Shown here one piece after another: positions 15,014 through 18,206 of a stretch of DNA of 18,206 nucleotides. The position numbers and the translations under genes were made by a program. This stretch comes from an uncultured Oscillospiraceae bacterium (lineage in GTDB: Bacteria; Bacillota; Clostridia; Oscillospirales; Acutalibacteraceae). The DNA lies in contig CAJMBP010000031.1 in assembly GCA_905211675.1 (NCBI GenBank), forward strand, positions 1 through 18,206, in the 5' to 3' direction. The notes below the pieces were generated by a model. The model was not told the DNA's origin, did not search any database, and worked only from the letters and a program-made list of their open reading frames with translations. Numbering within the stretch: position 1 is the stretch's first letter; every line of letters starts with the position of its first letter.

Positions 15014-16005
15014 GAATTGTTGTTGATGCTTACGGCGGCGATAATGCGCCTGTTGAGATTATAAAAGGTGCATCTGATGCCTCAAATCAGTTTAACTGTG
15101 AAATTACATTGACCGGAAAAAAATCCGAAATAGAACAAATTATCGACGATAACGCTTTAAGCTTTAATGGTAATTTGATTATTGTCGATACCGATGATGT
15201 AATTTCCATGCATGATGACCCTACAACAATTTTAAAAGCCCATTCCGATTCTTCAATGGCGCTGGCTTTTAAAGAACTGTGCGAATCCCGAGCCGATGCC
15301 TTTGTATCGGCAGGCTCTACAGGCGCTATTGTTGTTGGCGGAACTCTTATGGTTAAAAGAATAAAGGGCATAAAGCGTCCTGCACTCGGCGGTCTTATAC
15401 CGTCACCTGACGGTCATTATATGCTTATGGATATGGGCGCTAATTCAGAGTGCCGTCCCGAAATGCTTGCTCAATTCGGTGTTATGGCAAGTGTATATCT
15501 TGAAAAGGTTGAGGGTATAAGTAATCCTAAAATCGGTTTGCTTAATATAGGCTCCGAAGACACCAAGGGTGATGAGCTCCGTGTTGAAGCATACAAGCTT
15601 TTAAAGCAAGCACCTATAAATTTTGTGGGCAACATTGAATCGCGTGAAATGCCCAAAGGTATTTGTGATGCAGTTATAACCGACGGATATACGGGCAATA
15701 TTGCACTTAAGCTTATTGAAGGAACCTCAATAACGCTGTTTAAAATGATTAAAACCATGCTTTATAAAAGCGTTTTCAATAAGCTGGCGGCTCTTGTGCT
15801 GAAAAAAGATTTATATTCTCTAAAATCTATGATGGACAGTTCAGAAATCGGCGGAGCACCCCTGCTCGGCGTGCTTAAACCTGTTATTAAGGCACACGGA
15901 AGTTCGGATGCAAAGGCAATCAAAAACGCCATTCGTCAAGCAATCATATTTACCGAAAAGAATGTTATTGAAACTATAAGTGAAAATATTATAAAAGCGG
16001 AGTGA
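15010..16005 (+). CDS. plsX: Phosphate acyltransferase PlsX
   Basis: This 331-residue peripheral membrane enzyme turns acyl-ACP and phosphate into acyl-phosphate, the donor used by PlsY to begin phosphatidic acid synthesis. Family hallmarks are the N-terminal VVDAYGGDNAP (usually DAMGGD), VISMHDDP, FVSAGSTGAIV, the MDMGAN segment, LLNIGSEDTKG and the C-terminal GGAPLLGVLKPVIKAHGSS. The length is normal. ATG 15010 overlaps the trmFO stop (ATGA), so the two are probably coupled. In many Firmicutes plsX is followed by fabD, fabG or acpP before rnc. Here rnc follows after 6 bases, so acyl carrier protein must be encoded elsewhere. Confidence 0.96.
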   Translation: MRIVVDAYGGDNAPVEIIKGASDASNQFNCEITLTGKKSEIEQIIDDNALSFNGNLIIVDTDDVISMHDDPTTILKAHSDSSMALAFKELCESRADAFVSAGSTGAIVVGGTLMVKRIKGIKRPALGGLIPSPDGHYMLMDMGANSECRPEMLAQFGVMASVYLEKVEGISNPKIGLLNIGSEDTKGDELRVEAYKLLKQAPINFVGNIESREMPKGICDAVITDGYTGNIALKLIEGTSITLFKMIKTMLYKSVFNKLAALVLKKDLYSLKSMMDSSEIGGAPLLGVLKPVIKAHGSSDAKAIKNAIRQAIIFTEKNVIETISENIIKAE

Positions 16006-16011
16006 TTCAAA

Positions 16012-16692
16012 ATGAATTCACTTGAAAAAAGGTTAAATTATAAATTTAAAAACATTGATTTGTTGAAAAATGCGCTTGTTCATTCTTCCTACGCCAATGA
16101 GGTTAGGGGAAGCGTACATTCCAATGAGCGACTTGAATTTTTGGGCGATTCGGTACTGTCTGTTATTGTTTCCGAACATCTTTACAATAAATTTCCAAAT
16201 ATGCCTGAGGGTGAGCTTACGCGCATGAGAGCATCACTTGTCTGTGAAAAATCTTTATGCGAATTTTCAAGAGAACTCGGTATTGGTAATTACTTAAAGT
16301 TAGGTAAGGGCGAGGATAAAAACGGCGGCAGAGAACGCGATTCGATTTTGGCCGACGCTTTTGAAGCAGTGCTTGCGGCGGTTTATCTTGACGGCGGAAT
16401 GGACGCCGCTAAAGCGCATATTATGAACACCGTTTTGCGTGATATTAAACATTGTGAAGACGATACTTTTAAAGATTATAAAACTACTTTGCAAGAGGTT
16501 ATTCAGCGAAACCCCGAAGAAAGCGTCAGTTATATTCTTGTTAACGAATCGGGTCCCGACCACAATAAATCCTTTACCGTAGAGGTTCATCTTAATTCAA
16601 ATGTAATAGGAAAAGGAACGGGCAAGAGCAAAAAGCAGGCCGAACAAATGGCGGCAAAACAGGCATTAGAGCTTATGGGTGAAATTTTATGA
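16012..16692 (+). CDS. rnc: Ribonuclease III
   Basis: This 226-residue enzyme cuts double-stranded RNA in rRNA precursors and regulatory duplexes, using two metal ions. The catalytic domain has the signature NERLEFLGDSVL (38-49, with Glu42 and Asp46) and DAFEAVLAAVYLDGG (115-129, with Glu118). The C-terminal double-stranded-RNA-binding domain covers about 155-222 and ends GKGTGKSKKQAEQMAAKQAL. All acidic residues expected at the active site appear present. GCGGAGTGA precedes ATG 16012. The gene overlaps the radical SAM gene by 4 bases (ATGA). The rnc-smc neighbourhood is conserved in Firmicutes, here with one gene between them. Confidence 0.97.
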   Translation: MNSLEKRLNYKFKNIDLLKNALVHSSYANEVRGSVHSNERLEFLGDSVLSVIVSEHLYNKFPNMPEGELTRMRASLVCEKSLCEFSRELGIGNYLKLGKGEDKNGGRERDSILADAFEAVLAAVYLDGGMDAAKAHIMNTVLRDIKHCEDDTFKDYKTTLQEVIQRNPEESVSYILVNESGPDHNKSFTVEVHLNSNVIGKGTGKSKKQAEQMAAKQALELMGEIL

Positions 16693-17681
16693 CTTCCGCT
16701 CATGCAAATATCTCGATATTTGTTCCTCATATCGGTTGTCCGAATATGTGCAGTTTCTGCAATCAGCGCTATATTACGGGAACCTCGAAAATACCCCACT
16801 CAAATGATGTTATCGATTCGGTAAATGTTGCTGTAAATTCACCGAAATTCAACCCCCAAAATACTGAAATAGCCTTTTTCGGCGGCAGTTTTACGGCAAT
16901 AAATCGTGATTATATGCTTGAATTACTTGAAGCCGCTCATAAATTTGTTGAAAAAGGCACGGTTTCAGGAATAAGAATTTCCACTCGTCCCGATGCTGTT
17001 GATGTTGATGTTTTAAATACACTTAAAAAATACGGTGTTACCACCATTGAACTCGGTGCGCAAAGCTTAAATGACGATGTGCTTAAAAGTAATAACCGAG
17101 GTCATACGGCAAAAGATGTTGAATCGGCGTCACGCCTTATAAAAGATAACGGTTTTAAATTAGGCTTGCAAATGATGACCGGTCTTTATAAAGACTGCGA
17201 CGAATTTGATGTTTACACGGCACAGAGAATTATAGGTTTGCACCCCGATAATGTGCGAATTTATCCGACAATTGTTCTTAAAAATACCGATTTGGCAAAT
17301 TTATATTATAAGAATAAATATAAGCCGCAAACCCTTGATGAAGCCGTAAATTTATGTGCGAAAATTCTTAAAATGTTTTACGATTCAAAAATAAACGTTA
17401 TACGGCTCGGTCTTCATACAATAGAGGAGCAAAGCTATGTTGCGGGTCCTTGGCACCCTGCGTTCAGTGAATTGTGTTATTCAAAACTGATGCTTGAAAA
17501 TGCATTAAAATTACTTAAAGCAGCGGGGGAATATGCGCTGTTTGTAAACAAAAGTTCAGTTTCAAAAATGATAGGACAGCACAAACAAAATATAATTTTT
17601 TTAAAAAATCTCGGCTTTGAATGCACGGTTAAAATCGACGATTCATTAGATGAATTTCAAATAAGAGCCGAAAGGAGATAA
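16689..17681 (+). CDS. Elp3-like radical SAM protein without acetyltransferase domain
   Basis: This 330-residue protein binds a 4Fe-4S cluster through CPNMCSFC (Cys17, Cys21, Cys24; CxxxCxxC) and should cleave S-adenosylmethionine to a radical. IAFFGGSF (61-68) is the SAM-binding GGE-like motif, and ISTRPD and ELGAQSLNDDVLKSNNRGHT (121-140) match the Elp3/coproporphyrinogen-oxidase-like branch. At 330 residues there is no room for the GNAT domain of true Elp3, which is about 550 residues. Substrate and product are unknown, though RNA modification is a reasonable guess given rnc and trmFO nearby. The gene overlaps rnc by 4 bases. Its end carries the AAAGGAG ribosome site for smc. Confidence 0.85.
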   Translation: MTSAHANISIFVPHIGCPNMCSFCNQRYITGTSKIPHSNDVIDSVNVAVNSPKFNPQNTEIAFFGGSFTAINRDYMLELLEAAHKFVEKGTVSGIRISTRPDAVDVDVLNTLKKYGVTTIELGAQSLNDDVLKSNNRGHTAKDVESASRLIKDNGFKLGLQMMTGLYKDCDEFDVYTAQRIIGLHPDNVRIYPTIVLKNTDLANLYYKNKYKPQTLDEAVNLCAKILKMFYDSKINVIRLGLHTIEEQSYVAGPWHPAFSELCYSKLMLENALKLLKAAGEYALFVNKSSVSKMIGQHKQNIIFLKNLGFECTVKIDDSLDEFQIRAERR

Positions 17682-17683
17682 TA

Positions 17684-18206
17684 ATGCTTTTAAGTTCAAT
17701 ACAAATTCAGGGCTTTAAATCCTTTGCCGATAAAACAATTTTAAAATTCGGTAGAGGCATTACTGCGGTAGTAGGACCTAACGGCAGCGGCAAAAGTAAT
17801 ATTTCTGACGCTGTGCGTTGGGTGCTTGGTGAGCAGTCAACAAAAAGTCTGCGCGGACAGTCGATGGAGGATGTTATTTTCGGCGGTACTGATACGCGCC
17901 GACCACACGGCTTTTGCGAGGTTACACTTAATATAGATAATGCCGACAGAACCCTGAATTTTGACAACGATTTTGTTTCGATAACCCGCCGCTTTTACCG
18001 TTCACATGAAAGCGAGTATCTTATAAACAATGTTTCGGTTCGTCTTAAAGATGTGCATGAGCTTTTTATGGATACCGGTCTTGGCCGTGACGGCTATTCA
18101 ATGATAGGGCAAGGCAAAATCGATAACATTATCAGCTCAAAATCAGATGAAAGACGCGATATTTTTGAAGAAGCGTCGGGTATTTCAAAATACCGCTACC
18201 GTAAAA
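17684..18206 (+). CDS. smc: Chromosome partition protein SMC, N-terminal part (3' partial)
   Basis: The frame is open from ATG 17684 to the window end, giving 174 complete codons of a protein usually near 1,190 residues. The start MLLSSIQIQGFKSFADKT and the Walker A GPNGSGKSNISDAVRWVLGEQS (about 31-52) are diagnostic of bacterial SMC. Next come KSLRGQSMEDVIFGGT, then the Q-loop region MIGQGKIDNIISSK and FEEASGISKYRYRK, which leads into the coiled coil beyond the window. SMC with ScpA and ScpB condenses and segregates the chromosome. AGGAG lies 6 bases before the ATG, two bases after the radical SAM stop. No truncation or frameshift is visible in the part present. Confidence 0.97.
   Translation, partial: MLLSSIQIQGFKSFADKTILKFGRGITAVVGPNGSGKSNISDAVRWVLGEQSTKSLRGQSMEDVIFGGTDTRRPHGFCEVTLNIDNADRTLNFDNDFVSITRRFYRSHESEYLINNVSVRLKDVHELFMDTGLGRDGYSMIGQGKIDNIISSKSDERRDIFEEASGISKYRYRK

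Noticed and set aside
1..18206. CRISPR arrays, insertion sequences, tRNA or rRNA genes, phage or toxin-antitoxin modules
   Set aside because: No regularly spaced repeats, transposase motifs, terminal inverted repeats or tRNA-like cloverleaf sequences were seen by eye; the window is filled by housekeeping genes.

Overview
The window is a plus-strand stretch of housekeeping chromosome from a low-GC Gram-positive bacterium. It most likely comes from a clostridial lineage of the Ruminococcaceae/Oscillospiraceae type. This is inferred from the gene set (CdaA-CdaR, RecD2, DUF3343 with a class-V cysteine desulfurase, folate-dependent TrmFO), the strong AGGAGG-type ribosome sites, the TTGACA/TATAAT-like promoters and the moderately AT-rich codons. 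All supported genes lie on the plus strand and are tightly packed; no gap without a gene exceeds about 190 bases.

Layout. (1) 1-1599: the tail of a membrane protein, a small DUF3343 protein and a class-V cysteine desulfurase. A strong hairpin separates the last two. (2) 1600-7216: a promoter, then cdaA (c-di-AMP synthase) and cdaR (YbbR regulator) overlapping, a small unrecognised membrane protein, recD2 (helicase) and comFC (competence phosphoribosyltransferase-like). A long hairpin covers the ribosome site of the small membrane protein. (3) 7213-8285: a promoter and a divergent MreB-family actin homologue. (4) 8293-9634: a consensus promoter, a structured leader, infC (apparently starting at AUC), rpmI, rplT and a terminator-like hairpin. 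(5) 9662-18206: a SpoU-type rRNA 2'-O-methyltransferase, dprA, topA, trmFO, plsX, rnc, a radical SAM protein and the start of smc. Most junctions in this last block are only a few bases wide or overlap.

Functionally the window combines sulfur or selenium donation, c-di-AMP signalling, DNA uptake and repair (RecD2, ComFC, DprA), cell-shape actin, translation (IF3, L35, L20, rRNA and tRNA methylation), DNA topology and chromosome organisation (TopA, SMC), phospholipid synthesis (PlsX) and RNA processing (RNase III).

I see no CRISPR array, transposon, phage module, tRNA or rRNA gene, and no convincing new multi-gene system. The points most worth a second look are regulatory: the AUC start and leader of infC, the hairpin that buries the start region of the small membrane protein, and two terminator-like hairpins placed too close to the next gene to leave room for a promoter.
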